Shown here in pieces: positions 48,127 through 56,866 of a DNA stretch of 64,000 nucleotides (position 1 is its first letter; each line of letters starts with the position of its first letter). The position numbers and the translations under genes were made by a program. The stretch is from the NCBI GenBank assembly GCA_946480785.1, contig CAMLLD010000018.1, forward strand, positions 10,313-74,312, given 5' to 3'. The notes beneath the pieces were generated by a model, which was not told the DNA's origin, searched no databases, and was given only the letters and a program-made list of their open reading frames with translations. The stretch comes from an uncultured Blastocatellia bacterium. GTDB taxonomy: Bacteria > Acidobacteriota > Blastocatellia > Pyrinomonadales > Pyrinomonadaceae.

Positions 48127-49212
48127 TTACGCCGCGACGGCTTCGATGATGCTGAACGGAGAATTCGTAGGGACGATCCGATTTAACTTCAAACCCGCGC
48201 GTCTCAAGAGCTCGCGAAACTCGGCCGCGGTCCGTTCTTTACCACCGGGCGACACGAGCATCTCGAGATCGATCAGCTTGCCGAAATCCTGGTTATTGCC
48301 GTCCGCGATGATCGCTTCGACCAGCAACACACGGCCACGAGGTTTCAGCGCGCGCCTGATGTTCTTCAGGATCGTCAACGCGCGTTCATCGTCCCAGTCA
48401 TGAATGATGCTTTTCAGAAGGTAGGCATCGGCGCCTGCGGGGACGCTGGCAAAGAAATCGCCGGACACAAACTCGACGCGATCGTTCACACTCGTCTCTG
48501 CGACCTGCTCGCGCGCATCGTCGATCACGTAAGGCAAGTCAAACAACACGCCGCGCAGCTTCGGGTACGCCGCCAGAATGCCGGTGAGCAATCGCCCCTC
48601 GCCGCCGGCGATATCGACGAGCGTTTCGATGTCGCTGAAGTCATACGCGCCGAGCACCGCTTCCGTCGCGAGGCCCGAGAAGCTGCTCATCGCGCGATTG
48701 AAGATCCGGCCCGCTTCCGGATTATTTTCGAAGTACGAAAACACTTCCTCGCCGTGAACCTGCGACCACGCAGACTCACCGGTGCGTACGCTATAGAGAG
48801 TCTTGCCCCAAACTTCCCAATGCCAATCCGCGCCCCAGAACAACACAGCATCGCGTAACGAATTCGGCACGTCCGAGCGCAACGGTTGCGCTGTCGGAGT
48901 CAGAGCAAAGACGCGATTGTCGTGTTCAGCAAAAATGCCGATGGATGCGAGTGCGCGCAGGATGCGATACAACGAAGGCGCGTGCGCATTCCTGGCGCGC
49001 GCGAGTTCTTCGACAGATTTCGGTCCATCGACCAGCAGGTCCGCGATGCCGAGTGTCGCGGCAACATAGACGGCCTGCGTAGCCAGACTGCCGAGCATGA
49101 TCTGTGTCAGGAACGCTGAGGGCGAAGTGGCCTCGGTACTAACCGTCGACTGCTCTCCGAGACTGATTGACAGGTAAGCTGGTTTCTCGATTTCAAAGAC
49201 CGCTGTGGACAT
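48127..49212 (-). CDS. SAM-dependent O-methyltransferase (family 2)
   Basis: About 361 aa from ATG 49212 (GGAGA lies close upstream). The N-terminal dimerisation domain (LGSLATQAVYVAATLGIADLLVDGPKSVEELA) and the C-terminal Rossmann domain (VDIAGGEGRLLTGILAAYP, SAM-binding) with LLKSIIHDWDDERALTIL, which includes the catalytic His-Asp pair, mark the acetylserotonin/hydroxyneurosporene O-methyltransferase-like family. It methylates a hydroxyl on a small molecule, substrate unknown. The 89-base gap to the NtrC gene is non-coding, so it may have its own promoter. Confidence 0.9.
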   Translation of the reverse strand: MSTAVFEIEKPAYLSISLGEQSTVSTEATSPSAFLTQIMLGSLATQAVYVAATLGIADLLVDGPKSVEELARARNAHAPSLYRILRALASIGIFAEHDNRVFALTPTAQPLRSDVPNSLRDAVLFWGADWHWEVWGKTLYSVRTGESAWSQVHGEEVFSYFENNPEAGRIFNRAMSSFSGLATEAVLGAYDFSDIETLVDIAGGEGRLLTGILAAYPKLRGVLFDLPYVIDDAREQVAETSVNDRVEFVSGDFFASVPAGADAYLLKSIIHDWDDERALTILKNIRRALKPRGRVLLVEAIIADGNNQDFGKLIDLEMLVSPGGKERTAAEFRELLRRAGLKLNRIVPTNSPFSIIEAVAA

Positions 49213-49301
49213 CTCTTCTCCGTTACAACTCAAAACGTTTACTCCCGACGCATTGCTTCCCACAGAGTAAACGCGCAAGCCGTGGAGAAAGTGGTCCGTA
49301 C

Positions 49302-50741
49302 TCACCGCCCCGCGCGGCGGACTTTTTCGGAGTCGATGTGGTGGCGCTTGATCATGCGATCGAGAGTTTTGCGATCGACGGCCAGGACGCGCGCGGCGGC
49401 TTGCTTGTTCCCACGCGTGTGCTCCAGAACTTGGGCCACGTAGCGTCCTTCGATCTCTGATAACGGCACCCACTCTTCCTGCGTGGCGCCGTTGCTCGCA
49501 GCATTCACGCCGTTCGCAGCACTCGCGCCGTTCCCCGTCTCCGCTGTCTTCTGCGTGTAGTTGCGCACACGCTGCGGCAGGTCTTTCACGCGAATCGTGC
49601 CGTCACACATCGCGACTGCACGCACCACGGCGTTCTCCAGCTCGCGAATGTTTCCCGGCCAGCGATAGTGCTCCAACAACTCCAACGCTTCCGCGGAAAA
49701 CTTCACCGGCGGACTCAACGAATAAACTCGATCCGCAAAACTCTGCGCCAACGGCGGAATGTCCTCAGGCCGTTCACGCAACGGCGGCAACACGATCGAC
49801 ACCGCGTTCAAACGATAGAACAGGTCGTTGCGAAATCTTCCCGCCGCGACTTCCTCTTCCACGTTGCGATTACTCGCCGCGATCACGCGTACGTTCACCT
49901 TCTGCGTTTGGTTCGCGCCGACGCGGCGTATCTCGCCCATTTGCAACGCGCGCAGCAGCTTCACCTGAAACGACTGCGTCGTCTCCGTGATCTCGTCGAG
50001 AAACACAGTGCCGCCATCGGCTTCTTCCCACAACCCGCGTCGATCGCGATCGGCCCCGGTGAACGATCCTTTGATATGGCCAAACAACTCCGCCTCGATC
50101 AACTCCGCCGGGATCGCGCCGCAGTTCACCGCGACGAAAGGTTTGTCCGCGCGCCCGCTGCGATGATGAATCGCCGACGCCACGAGCTCTTTGCCCGTCC
50201 CCGATTCACCCGTCAGCAACACCGGCAGGTTGGTGCTCGAAACACGCCCGACCTGCTTCATCACCTCGATAAACGCCTGGCTGCGTCCCACCAGCTCAAT
50301 GTCCGAGTGGTACGCAGCCGTGCGCCTCGCGGGGGAGGATCTCTGGGGCCGCTCCGCCAACTGTTCGAGCAACGCCTGTGACAACGATTGCAGTTCTTCT
50401 GGTCCAAACGGCTTCAGCAGGTAGTCGTAAGCGCCGTAAGCCGTCGCATCCAACGCGCCGGCCGCGCTGCCGTGGCCCGTCATCAACACGACTTTAGTTT
50501 CCGGCAGCTTGTCTTTGAAATGCCGCAGCACGCTGTAGCCATTCGCGCCACCCAGCATCACGTCGCAAAACACGACGGACCACGGCGCTTCATTGACGCG
50601 CCCAAACGCATCTTCCGCTGAAGGCGATTGGGCCACCCTCCAGCCTTCACCACGCAACACCGTCGAAACGAAGTCGCGCACTTGCTGTTCGTCGTCAATT
50701 ACCAGTGCTTGATAATTCATGTCATTTGCTTTAGTGCTCAT
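49302..50741 (-). CDS. Sigma-54-dependent NtrC-type response regulator
   Basis: A 479-aa regulator with receiver (about 12-125, acceptor D60 in FCDVML), AAA+ sigma-54-interaction domain (about 148-375; Walker A GESGTGKE 178-185, Walker B GTVFLDE near 244-250) and a Fis-type helix-turn-helix at the end (NKQAAARVLAVDRKTLDRMI). The loop normally written GAFTGA is GSFTGA (225-230) here. It is predicted to activate sigma-54 promoters when phosphorylated. ATG 50741 overlaps the stop of the hybrid kinase gene, its probable partner. An in-frame ATG at 50720 is also possible. Confidence 0.93.
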   Translation of the reverse strand: MSTKANDMNYQALVIDDEQQVRDFVSTVLRGEGWRVAQSPSAEDAFGRVNEAPWSVVFCDVMLGGANGYSVLRHFKDKLPETKVVLMTGHGSAAGALDATAYGAYDYLLKPFGPEELQSLSQALLEQLAERPQRSSPARRTAAYHSDIELVGRSQAFIEVMKQVGRVSSTNLPVLLTGESGTGKELVASAIHHRSGRADKPFVAVNCGAIPAELIEAELFGHIKGSFTGADRDRRGLWEEADGGTVFLDEITETTQSFQVKLLRALQMGEIRRVGANQTQKVNVRVIAASNRNVEEEVAAGRFRNDLFYRLNAVSIVLPPLRERPEDIPPLAQSFADRVYSLSPPVKFSAEALELLEHYRWPGNIRELENAVVRAVAMCDGTIRVKDLPQRVRNYTQKTAETGNGASAANGVNAASNGATQEEWVPLSEIEGRYVAQVLEHTRGNKQAAARVLAVDRKTLDRMIKRHHIDSEKVRRAGR

Positions 50742-53218
50742 TGCTCGGCGCCCTCCCGGCGCATTTCGGTTGTTAGATTGCTACCGCTCACATCGAGCAC
50801 TTCACGGACTTTGCGCGCGAGCGCCACCGGTGTGAACGGCTTTTGAATAAACTCCACATCTGAATCCAACACGCCGTGATGCACGATCGCGTCGTCCGTG
50901 TATCCCGACATGTAAAGCACACGTGTCATGGGCCGCAGCCGTGTCAGACGCTCGGCCACTTCTTTGCCGCTCGTCTCCGGCATCACGACGTCCGTGAGCA
51001 ACAGATCGATTGGCCCACGGCGTTCGCGACAAAGACGAATCGCTTCTTCACCGCCACGCGCATCGAGCACGTTGTAACCAGCTTGTTCCAGGATCTGCCG
51101 CGCGAGTCCACGCACCACGTCTTCGTCTTCAACCAGCAGGATCGTTTCCGAACCGCGCGGCACGGCCGTGTCGAGCGGAGCTTTCGCCGACGGTTCGTTC
51201 TCCTGTTGAAACTGCGGCAGGAAGACTTTGAAGACAGTGCCCTCACCGGGTTCGCTGTAGACCCAGATGTTGCCGCCGCTCTGCGTCACGATGCCGTAGA
51301 CGGTGGACAAACCGAGGCCGGTGCCGCGTCCTTTTTCTTTGGTCGTGAAGAACGGCTCGAAGATGCGGGCTTTGGTCTTTTCGTCCATGCCGCAGCCGTT
51401 GTCGCTGACTGTCAGCACGACGTAGTTGCCCGTTGAGAGACCAAGGTGCCTGCTCGCAAACTCGTGATCGATCGCGAAGTTTGCGGTCTCGATCCTGAGT
51501 GTTCCGCCCTGCGGCATCGCGTCACGACTGTTGACGACGAGATTCACGAGCACCTGCTCGATCTGGCCGGGATCGGCGCGGATCTGCTTTAGCTCGGAAT
51601 CGAATCGCGCGTCGAAGAAGATGTCTTCGCCGATGAGACGGCGCAGCATCTTGCTCATCTCCGACACCACGTCGTTGAGATTGAGCGGCACGGGTTTGAG
51701 CATTTGTTTGCGACCGAAGGCGAGTAACTGGCGCGTCAGGTTCGCGGCGCGTTCACCGGCTTTTTTGATCTCTTCGAGGTAACCGCGGAGGCGATCGTCG
51801 GGCTCGGCGCGTTGCAAAGCGAGACTGCTGTAACCGTTGATCGCGGTGAGCAGATTATTGAAGTCGTGGGCCACGCCACCGGCCAACTGCCCGATCGCTT
51901 CCATCTTCTGCGACTGACGCAACTGCTGCTCGAGTTCTTTGCGGTGTGATTCGGCTTCGGTGCGCGCAGTGATGTCTTCGATCGTTCCTTCGTGGTAGAC
52001 CGTGGCGCCGTGTTCGTCTTTGACGAGCCGCAGATTAAGCGACAACCAGATGCTCTCGCCGTTCTTGCGATACGCCTCGACGGCGAGTCCTTCCACCACA
52101 CCGGTCGATTCGAGCGCATTCGCGATCGCGTCCGCCGTTTCCGGTTGTGTCCAAAGGCCGCGGCCGGTCGCGTTGAAGTCGGCGATCAATTCCTGCGGCG
52201 AGCTGTAACCGAGAATGCGCGCCATCGACGGATTCACCGTGAGCAGATGCTGGTCCGGCGTGGCCTGGAAGATACCTTCCACCGCGTTTTCAAAAATGAG
52301 GCGATACTTCGCTTCCGCCTGCCGCACCTGCGTGTAAAGCGATGCGCTCTCGAGCGCCGCCGCTGCGGTCGCGGCGAGAATCGTCAACACCTTCATCTGC
52401 GCGATCGTGAACGGCCGCAGCCGGTTCAACGCGTTGATGTTGACTGTGCCGACTACTTTGTTAGCGACGAGCAGCGGGATCGAGATCGCCGACGCGATTT
52501 CCGGATGCGGCCAGAGCGGACGAAAGCGTTCATCCTCGACTTCACCTGCCAACATCAACGGCTCGCGTTCGCGCGCGACCCAGCCCGAGATCGTATGGTC
52601 GAGCGGTACACGCTGGCCCAGTATTCGTTCGCGCTCCGTGCCGCGCACAGCCGCGACGTACAAGTCATCAGTACCGTCGTGCACCGGCAGCAGGACCGAA
52701 ACCTGATCGGCGTCTGTTTGTCGAAGTACGGCATCGGCGAGTTTATTGATGACGGTTTGCGGATCGAGCGTGTGCGTGATCGTTTGGGCCAACTCGTAGA
52801 TCGCCACCGTCTCGCGCAGTTGCAGGTTTTCGAGTTGCACCTGGCGCACGCTCATCGCGCGCGCGAGTAACGGCAACAGCGTCTGCAAGCGAAACGGCTT
52901 GAGCACGTAGTCGAAAGCGCCCACTTTGATCGCGTCGACGGCGGTTTGAATCGTTCCCTGCCCGGTCATCACAATGGGAATCAGGTGCGGATCGCGCTTG
53001 CGCACTTCCTGGACCAGCGTGATGCCGTCCATGCCCGGCATCATCAGGTCAGTCAGCAATACGTCGAAGGATTGCGTGCGCATGGCGGCGAGAGCGGCGG
53101 CGCCTGAGGTGAGTCCGGTAGCTTGATAACCGTGGGAGAGTAACGATTCAACGAGAACGTTTTTCAGTTCGATCTCGTCGTCAACGATCAAAATGTGTCC
53201 TTTGCAGCTTGTGCTCAT
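50738..53218 (-). CDS. Hybrid histidine kinase (REC-GAF-PAS-HisKA-HATPase-REC)
   Basis: An 826-aa soluble kinase. An N-terminal receiver (about 8-125, LTDLMMPGMDG acceptor), a GAF-like domain (about 150-310, including HTISGWVAREREPLM), a PAS domain (about 320-445), HisKA (about 455-520, GGVAHDFNNLLTAINGYSSL), HATPase (GRGTGLGLSTVYGIV) and a C-terminal receiver (about 700-820, LTDVVMPETSG). The FNNLL motif is the atypical His box of many hybrid kinases. Two receivers allow input from and output to other proteins in the cluster. It overlaps the NtrC gene by ATGA and follows the PAS kinase by 3 bases. Confidence 0.93.
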   Translation of the reverse strand: MSTSCKGHILIVDDEIELKNVLVESLLSHGYQATGLTSGAAALAAMRTQSFDVLLTDLMMPGMDGITLVQEVRKRDPHLIPIVMTGQGTIQTAVDAIKVGAFDYVLKPFRLQTLLPLLARAMSVRQVQLENLQLRETVAIYELAQTITHTLDPQTVINKLADAVLRQTDADQVSVLLPVHDGTDDLYVAAVRGTERERILGQRVPLDHTISGWVAREREPLMLAGEVEDERFRPLWPHPEIASAISIPLLVANKVVGTVNINALNRLRPFTIAQMKVLTILAATAAAALESASLYTQVRQAEAKYRLIFENAVEGIFQATPDQHLLTVNPSMARILGYSSPQELIADFNATGRGLWTQPETADAIANALESTGVVEGLAVEAYRKNGESIWLSLNLRLVKDEHGATVYHEGTIEDITARTEAESHRKELEQQLRQSQKMEAIGQLAGGVAHDFNNLLTAINGYSSLALQRAEPDDRLRGYLEEIKKAGERAANLTRQLLAFGRKQMLKPVPLNLNDVVSEMSKMLRRLIGEDIFFDARFDSELKQIRADPGQIEQVLVNLVVNSRDAMPQGGTLRIETANFAIDHEFASRHLGLSTGNYVVLTVSDNGCGMDEKTKARIFEPFFTTKEKGRGTGLGLSTVYGIVTQSGGNIWVYSEPGEGTVFKVFLPQFQQENEPSAKAPLDTAVPRGSETILLVEDEDVVRGLARQILEQAGYNVLDARGGEEAIRLCRERRGPIDLLLTDVVMPETSGKEVAERLTRLRPMTRVLYMSGYTDDAIVHHGVLDSDVEFIQKPFTPVALARKVREVLDVSGSNLTTEMRREGAEQ

Positions 53219-53221
53219 AAA

Positions 53222-54415
53222 TTAGGCCTGGACCAGGCTGCCCGAATTGGCGATCGGCAGAGCCACGCAAACTGTGGTTCCCTTTCCGAGTTTGCTTTGT
53301 AAGGAGATCTCGCCGCCGTGTTCCTCGATGATGCGGCTGCAAATCGGCAGGCCGAGGCCCGTGCCTTTGCCTTCGGGTTTCGAGGTGTAGAACGGCTGCC
53401 ATATCTTTTTGAGATCGTTTTCCGCGATGCCTTCGCCGCTGTCGACAAACTCGACCAGCACGCGTTCGAGCGCGAGGTCGGCATGTCCGCGCACGGTCAG
53501 GCAACCGCCTTCCGGCATCGCATCGCTCGCATTCGTCATGAGGTTGAGAAACACCTGCCTTAACTGCTGTCGATCGGCGTGAATCGCCGGCAGCGGATGG
53601 GCAAATTCAGTGACGACTTCGACCCGTCGATTGCGCAGGTAATAGCTGATGAGATCGATCGACTTGTGAATCTCGTCGGCAACGTCGATCGTCGAGACCT
53701 GGCGATAGTTGCGCCGCGTGAACTGCAGCAGGTTCGTCACGAGACTCGCCATGCGCTCGACCTCGCTGATGATGATCTGAAGCGAGCGATGTTTCTCTTC
53801 GTCGTGCGCGAGCTGCTGCATCAGGTTTTCGACGCGCAACGAGACAGTGGCTAACGGATTGTTCAACTCATGGGCCACACTCGCCGCGAGCTCGCCGACA
53901 GTCGCGAGCTTCGACGCCTGCCACATTTGCTGCGTCATCGCCGCGAGCTCGTCGATCTTTTCGCGCAGCGTCTGTTGCGCTCTGATTTTGTCGGTGACGT
54001 CGGTAGCGACCACTAACTGCGCCCGCTTGCCGTCGAACGTGAGCCCGTAAGAAGTGATTTCCACATCGATCGCCGAGCCGTCTTTCCGGCGGTGTTTCCA
54101 GAGTCCTGTTCGCGAAAGCCCGGGCGCGTCTTCTCTTATGGTCTGAATCAAAGCGGGAACTTCCGCGGGACTGCGAATACTCTTGATCGTCATCGACAAA
54201 AACTCTTCCCGCGAATAGCCGTAACGCTGCATCGCCGCGTCGTTGACCGCCAAAAACCGCAGCGTTCTTTCCTCGTAAACCCACATCGGGTGCGGATTAC
54301 TTTCGAAGAGCGCTCGATACTGCGCTTCGGACTTGCGCAGGGCTTCAGTCGCCAGCGTTTCCGCATGGTGAACTGGTTCGCGTATCGGAGCGTTCGGTTT
54401 ATTCTCCATATGCAA
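53222..54415 (-). CDS. PAS sensor histidine kinase
   Basis: A 397-aa soluble kinase: PAS domain (about 25-145, FESNPHPMWVYEERTLRFLA), HisKA (about 165-230, ELAASVAHELNNPLATVSLR) and HATPase with GKGTGLGLPICSRII. No transmembrane helix. It lies 3 bases upstream of the hybrid kinase and 144 bases downstream of the AAA+/receiver gene, all in the same direction, so these four genes may form one pathway in which the kinases feed the NtrC-type regulator; this is inference. Confidence 0.92.
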   Translation of the reverse strand: MHMENKPNAPIREPVHHAETLATEALRKSEAQYRALFESNPHPMWVYEERTLRFLAVNDAAMQRYGYSREEFLSMTIKSIRSPAEVPALIQTIREDAPGLSRTGLWKHRRKDGSAIDVEITSYGLTFDGKRAQLVVATDVTDKIRAQQTLREKIDELAAMTQQMWQASKLATVGELAASVAHELNNPLATVSLRVENLMQQLAHDEEKHRSLQIIISEVERMASLVTNLLQFTRRNYRQVSTIDVADEIHKSIDLISYYLRNRRVEVVTEFAHPLPAIHADRQQLRQVFLNLMTNASDAMPEGGCLTVRGHADLALERVLVEFVDSGEGIAENDLKKIWQPFYTSKPEGKGTGLGLPICSRIIEEHGGEISLQSKLGKGTTVCVALPIANSGSLVQA

Positions 54416-54430
54416 CCCGGCGATGGCTGA

Positions 54431-54559
54431 TTAGTTCAGCGTGAGCGTTTTGGGAGGTAGGTTGACTTGCAGTTGGGGGACGTCGACCTCGCCCTGGCCG
54501 GCGCCCCCCTTGCACGCGCGAGGACCTTTTGGAGACTCAGCGCGCGTATCGAAGAACTT
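54431..54559 (-). other. Open in-frame extension after the AAA+/receiver stop
   Basis: Directly after the TGA of the AAA+/receiver gene the same frame stays open for 42 codons to TAA at 54431-54433. The encoded peptide includes GEVDVPQLQVNLPPKTLTLN and looks protein-like, but has no start codon of its own. It may be readthrough sequence, a remnant of a longer protein, or chance. Confidence 0.3.
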
Positions 54560-56002
54560 TCAATTCACCGCCGCACGGGCGTGATAAAACTGGCCGCGAA
54601 TCAAATTGAGAATCTCACTGGCCAAGAACGGCTTGTACAGCACCGGCACATTCGCGGCGGCACAAATCATCAACCCTTCGTCCGATAGACCACCGCCCGT
54701 CATCACGATCACTTGCGGCGGTGGTTGTAGCTGTTGAAACTCGAGCGCGAGTTGCAGCCCGTCATCATTGCCGAGCATGTAATCGATCAACACCACTGTC
54801 GGTTTACACGCGAAGCAGAGTTCTCGCGCCTGGGCCGCGCTTTCCGCGGTCAACATTTCCCAGCCCACTTCTTTCAATTCCACCGCGAGAAACATCAGCA
54901 GGTCGTGATTGTCGTCGACGATCAGGATCGACGGCCTCAACGCCGGCCGAAACTCGCGCCCGCGCTCGACTGAGATCTCCAGCCTTTCACTGTCTGTCGC
55001 TAATGCGACGCGCACAAACGATCCGGGATTGATGTCGCCGCGCGCGACCATCGTGGCGAGCGGCTGCGTCAGCTCGCGGTGCATCGTGCGTTTCAACTCG
55101 CGCGCGCCGTACTCCTGGCTCACACCTTTGCGCAACAGAAACTGCCGGCTCTCCGGCGTCACTTCGATTTCAAAACAACGCTCGCCGAGCCGGAGATTGA
55201 CGTGGCTTTGCAGCGCCTTGATGTCGTGATCGAGAATCGCTTCGAGTGATTCCTGATCGAGAGGCTGATAAGTGACGATGGCGTCGATGCGGTTAATGAA
55301 CTCCGGTGAGAAGCGTTTGCGCACTGCGCCGAGGGCGATGCTTTCCAGCTTGTCCGTCAATTCGTGAGGGAGCTTCGGCGACCCGGTGGTGAAACCGATG
55401 TCGGGACTGATCTCCTTCATCATTTCGCGCGCGCCGAGATTGCTCGTGAAAAAGATCAGGCTCTTTTCGAAATCGACTTCCGTGTTGTCTCCCAAACGCA
55501 ACGTTCCCTTGTCAAGAATTCCGAGCAACAGTTTGGTCAACGACGGCGACGCTTTCTCGATCTCGTCAAACAACACGAGCGCCAGATCCGACATGGGGCT
55601 CGTGGCGTCCTTCAACGCTTGCTGGGTCAGCATCGGCACCGTCTCGCGATGGCCGAGATAACCCGGCGGCGCGCCGATCAGCTTCGCCGTCTCGTGGTCC
55701 AACTGAAACTCGCCGCAATCGATCTTCACCAGTAACTTCTCGCTGCCGTGTAACAGATCGGCGATGGCCTCGACCGTCTTCGTCTTTCCGGTGCCGGTCG
55801 GGCCGAGCAACAAAAATACGCCGGCCGGGCGGCCCAGCGGCGCCAGACCTGACTGGTACATGTAGACATAGGGCACGATCGCGTTGGTCGCCGCCGACTG
55901 GCCGACGACTTTCCGCGCCAACAGGCTGACCAGGTCCCGGCCCGGATTGGTAAAAGGAGTTCCCTTTTGTCTTTGTGAGATCGCCTCTGCTTGTTCGCTC
56001 AT
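54560..56002 (-). CDS. ClpB-D2-like AAA+ ATPase fused to a receiver domain
   Basis: A 480-aa fusion. The AAA+ module (about 30-345) has Walker A GPTGTGKT (67-74), the aromatic pore loop GAPPGYLG (110-117), Walker B LVLFDE (142-147), sensor 1 FTSNLG, the arginine finger region FSPEFINRID (R238) and sensor 2 GARELKR (299-305), as in ClpB D2/ClpX unfoldases, but the N-domain, D1 and coiled coil of ClpB are absent. A receiver domain follows (about 355-478, acceptor D407 in VVLIDYML). Phosphorylation could therefore control an unfolding or disassembly activity. It belongs to the two-component cluster and is the most unusual protein there. No protease subunit is adjacent. Confidence 0.9.
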   Translation of the reverse strand: MSEQAEAISQRQKGTPFTNPGRDLVSLLARKVVGQSAATNAIVPYVYMYQSGLAPLGRPAGVFLLLGPTGTGKTKTVEAIADLLHGSEKLLVKIDCGEFQLDHETAKLIGAPPGYLGHRETVPMLTQQALKDATSPMSDLALVLFDEIEKASPSLTKLLLGILDKGTLRLGDNTEVDFEKSLIFFTSNLGAREMMKEISPDIGFTTGSPKLPHELTDKLESIALGAVRKRFSPEFINRIDAIVTYQPLDQESLEAILDHDIKALQSHVNLRLGERCFEIEVTPESRQFLLRKGVSQEYGARELKRTMHRELTQPLATMVARGDINPGSFVRVALATDSERLEISVERGREFRPALRPSILIVDDNHDLLMFLAVELKEVGWEMLTAESAAQARELCFACKPTVVLIDYMLGNDDGLQLALEFQQLQPPPQVIVMTGGGLSDEGLMICAAANVPVLYKPFLASEILNLIRGQFYHARAAVN

Positions 56003-56197
56003 TTACTTCTTGTTATCACCTGTGAGATTGAGTTTGAGCAGACCCGCACGAATCGATCCTTTTTCGGTGTAAGTCCCGTGCAGCAATAACTGCGCTCTTA
56101 GGCTAAGGGCTGCGGCGAAAGTGCGCAATTAGGAGATCCCCTAGTTTAAACTCATCCAATTCCTGAGGGGGGTGGGGAGTTGTCAGGCGGGTTTTGG

Positions 56198-56845
56198 TCA
56201 CTCCACCTCGACCAAACCGACGATAATTGCGTATCGGACGAGGCCGGCAACGTCGTGAATATCGAGGCGATCCATTACTAAAGATCGGTGACTTTCCACG
56301 GTTTTTACGCTGATATCGAGCATTTGGGCGATCTGTTTCGTGGTTCGGCCCTCGGCGATCATACGCAGGACTTCCTTCTGGCGCGGGCTCAGGGTCCGGA
56401 GCAGCTCGCGGTTGTGTCGCTCCTTGTCGAATTCGAGCAGGGTCTTGCGCGAAGTTTCGGAGGAAATATAAACCTCTCCGCGCATCACGGCCTGGATGGC
56501 CTGTTCGAGCTCGGTGCTGGCGGCGCTTTTGGAAAGAAAACCGGCGGCGCCTTCGCGCATCGCCCGCAGGGCGTATTCACCCGCTTCGTGGACGGTGAGG
56601 ACGATCACGCGGATGTGGGAAAATTTTTGGGTGAGTTGGTTCAGCACGTCGAAGCCGGTGCCGTCGGGCATCGTGAGGTCGAGCAACACCAGATCGGGTT
56701 TGAGTTCTTTGACTAACTTGAGCGCCTCACTGCCCTTGCCCGCTTCGCCCACCACGCTCACGCCTTTTATCTTCTCCACGAGCGCCCGAATCCCCGCGCG
56801 CACCAGCGCGTGGTCGTCAGCAATGAGTGTGCGAATCGATTTCAT
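56198..56845 (-). CDS. NarL/LuxR-type response regulator
   Basis: A 215-aa regulator with receiver (1-120, acceptor D56 in LVLLDLTMPDGTG) and LuxR-type helix-turn-helix (about 148-205, LSPRQKEVLRMIAEGRTTKQIAQ). It is 21 bases downstream of the NarX-type kinase gene on the same strand, and that kinase is its probable phosphodonor. The 195 bases to the AAA+/receiver gene hold no gene. Confidence 0.95.
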   Translation of the reverse strand: MKSIRTLIADDHALVRAGIRALVEKIKGVSVVGEAGKGSEALKLVKELKPDLVLLDLTMPDGTGFDVLNQLTQKFSHIRVIVLTVHEAGEYALRAMREGAAGFLSKSAASTELEQAIQAVMRGEVYISSETSRKTLLEFDKERHNRELLRTLSPRQKEVLRMIAEGRTTKQIAQMLDISVKTVESHRSLVMDRLDIHDVAGLVRYAIIVGLVEVE

Positions 56846-56866
56846 CTGCTACTTCTGGCAGTTACC

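Noticed and set aside
50738..56002. AAA+/receiver fusion as a missing GvpN
   Set aside because: GvpN is a MoxR-class AAA+; this protein has ClpB-D2 features and lies about 48 kb from the gas vesicle genes among signalling genes.
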